From positions 5,332,001 to 5,396,000 of the forward strand of contig NZ_CP094526.1 of NCBI RefSeq assembly GCF_029910095.1: 64,000 nucleotides of DNA, read 5' to 3'. Under the pieces are notes generated by a model. The model was not told the DNA's origin, ran no database searches, and saw only the letters and a list, made by a program, of their open reading frames with translations. This document shows, in pieces, positions 62,828 through 64,000 of this stretch. This DNA is from Bradyrhizobium sp. ISRA464 (GTDB lineage Bacteria > Pseudomonadota > Alphaproteobacteria > Rhizobiales > Xanthobacteraceae). Position 1 is the first letter of the stretch, and every line of letters begins with the position of its first letter. The translations under genes were made by a program, and so were the position numbers.

Positions 62828-63928
62828 ATGAGTCAGAACCGATCAACGATCTTCGTAACGGGGGGAGCCGGCTTCATCGGCTCAGCCGTCATCAGACATT
62901 TGCTCGACACCACCGATGTCTCGATCGTCAACATCGACAAGCTGACCTATGCGTCGAGCCTGGCTTCGATTCCGCAAGCGGTCGCGCAATCGGCCCGCTA
63001 TGCGCTTGCGAGGACCGACATCTGCGACGGCGACGCACTGCGCGCGTTGTTCACGCAGTACGAGCCGCACGGCGTGATCCATCTGGCGGCCGAGAGCCAC
63101 GTCGACCGCTCGATCGACGGCCCGCAGGACTTCATCCGGACCAACATCAACGGCACATTCTCGCTGCTGCAGGAGACATTGCGCCATTGGCGCGTGTTGA
63201 CGCCGCGGGAGCGCAAGTCGTTCCGCCTGCTCCACGTCTCGACCGACGAGGTGTTCGGCTCGCTCGGCCCGGACGGTGCCTTCACCGAGCGGAGCCCCTA
63301 CGCGCCGAACTCGCCCTACTCCGCCAGCAAGGCCGCCTCCGATCATCTGGTCCGCGCCTGGTGCGAAACCTACGAACTGCCCTGCCTGATCTCGAACTGC
63401 TCGAACAATTACGGGCCGTATCAGTTTCCGGAGAAACTGATCCCGCACATGATCATCAAGGCGCTCGCCGGGGAGCCCCTTCCGGTCTATGGCGACGGCC
63501 GCAATGTTCGCGACTGGCTCTATGTCGAGGACCATGCGCGCGCGCTGCACACGATCCTCCAGCATGGAAAGGTCGGTGAGACCTATAATGTTGGCGGTCG
63601 CAACGAACGGACCAATCTCGAAGTCGTCGAACACCTCTGCCTGCTGCTCGATCGGTTGCAGCCGTCCAATCACGGTGACCGGAAGCAGTTGATTTCGTTC
63701 GTGGCCGATCGTCCCGGCCATGACCGCCGTTACGCGATCGACGCTTCGAAGCTGGAACGCGAGCTTGGCTGGACCGCGCGGGAGAACTTCGACAGCGGGC
63801 TCGACAAGACCGTTCGCTGGTATCTCGCCAACAAGTCATGGTGGCAGTCGATTCAGAACTCCGGCTACGATGCCAAGCGGCTCGGACTTTCCGTTCCGGC
63901 GTCGCAAGATACGAAAGGCGTCAACTAG
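62828..63928 (+). CDS. rfbB: dTDP-glucose 4,6-dehydratase
   Basis: A protein of 366 residues (family about 350). [17 protein letters not shown] is the NAD motif, [17 protein letters not shown] near 100 is the RmlB signature, [13 protein letters not shown] contains the catalytic Thr-Asp-Glu, and [15 protein letters not shown] near 165 has the YxxxK pair. [15 protein letters not shown] and [13 protein letters not shown] confirm the assignment. It converts dTDP-glucose to the 4-keto-6-deoxy sugar, using the product of rfbA. The ATG at 62828 is chosen; a GTG three codons earlier is possible. Nothing recognisable lies in the last 72 bases of the window. Confidence 0.93.
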   Translation: MSQNRSTIFVTGGAGFIGSAVIRHLLDTTDVSIVNIDKLTYASSLASIPQAVAQSARYALARTDICDGDALRALFTQYEPHGVIHLAAESHVDRSIDGPQDFIRTNINGTFSLLQETLRHWRVLTPRERKSFRLLHVSTDEVFGSLGPDGAFTERSPYAPNSPYSASKAASDHLVRAWCETYELPCLISNCSNNYGPYQFPEKLIPHMIIKALAGEPLPVYGDGRNVRDWLYVEDHARALHTILQHGKVGETYNVGGRNERTNLEVVEHLCLLLDRLQPSNHGDRKQLISFVADRPGHDRRYAIDASKLERELGWTARENFDSGLDKTVRWYLANKSWWQSIQNSGYDAKRLGLSVPASQDTKGVN

Positions 63929-64000
63929 GCTCGCTGCCGCCTTTAGCCTACATCGCGGGCGTGGATGCTCACCAAGCCCAAATTAGCCGCACTTGTGCAT

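Noticed and set aside
1..64000. tRNA, rRNA or CRISPR array
   Set aside because: No tRNA-like cloverleaf, rRNA segment or regularly spaced identical repeats were recognised by eye; a covariance search would be decisive.

Overview
The window reads as chromosomal DNA of a rhizobial alphaproteobacterium, most likely Bradyrhizobium or a close relative. The basis is the high GC content, the codon bias, the rhizobial type of exopolysaccharide genes (ExoB, ExoP, ExoV, ExoY, ExoZ and LspL-like products), and the small hypothetical proteins. The genus is an inference from content, not from a marker gene. Almost the whole 64 kb is one very large surface-polysaccharide locus built from short operons on both strands. 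No rRNA, tRNA, CRISPR array or intact mobile element was seen.

Layout. (1) 1-10979, minus strand: a GH16 glycanase with RTX repeats (cut by the window edge), an ABC exporter, two family 2 glycosyltransferases, a glycosyltransferase/methyltransferase/NodB-type deacetylase fusion, and galE/exoB; the last five are chained by short stop/start overlaps. A small lipoprotein lies at 11651-12046. (2) 12535-18079, plus: a family 4 glycosyltransferase, a GDP-mannose 3,5-epimerase-like enzyme, a FkbM methyltransferase-GT2 fusion and a Tat-exported GH16 protein. (3) 18114-24280, minus: pyruvyltransferase, GT2, Wzx flippase, GT14-like transferase and an ExoZ-like acyltransferase. (4) 24552-32921, mixed: GT2, a Sec-exported GH16 protein, GT25, a GT4-like transferase, a Wzy polymerase, a second acyltransferase and a GT2. 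(5) 33175-40084, plus: a compact FkbH / MBOAT / SGNH / acyl-carrier-protein / VOC / secreted protein / SDR module. (6) 40734-43148: ExoP (Wzc-type co-polymerase and tyrosine kinase), with transposase relics on both sides. (7) 43902-49066: a LuxR-type regulator with a degenerate receiver, two tandem Thr/Asn-rich secreted peptides and a MacAB-type exporter. (8) 49313-58547: an outer-membrane export lipoprotein (OPX/Wza type), an O-antigen-ligase-like protein with unknown neighbours, a metallophosphoesterase, an ExoY/WbaP-type priming transferase and a divergent small membrane protein. (9) 58823-63928: UDP-glucuronate epimerase, four small unknowns, rfbA and rfbB.

How it fits together. The priming transferase starts a repeat unit on undecaprenyl phosphate. 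Many glycosyltransferases extend it, using sugars supplied by GalE, LspL, the GME-like enzyme and RfbA/RfbB. Acyl, pyruvyl, methyl and deacetylation steps decorate it. Wzx and Wzy flip and polymerise it, ExoP and the OPX lipoprotein export it, and three GH16 glycanases using three different secretion routes may trim it.

The most promising undescribed system is the 33175-39096 module. It resembles a D-alanylation (Dlt) system in which an FkbH-type enzyme, rather than an adenylating enzyme, would charge the carrier protein with a hydroxy acid for transfer outside the cell by MBOAT and SGNH partners. A second candidate is the pair of cysteine-containing Thr/Asn-rich peptides immediately upstream of the MacAB-type exporter.
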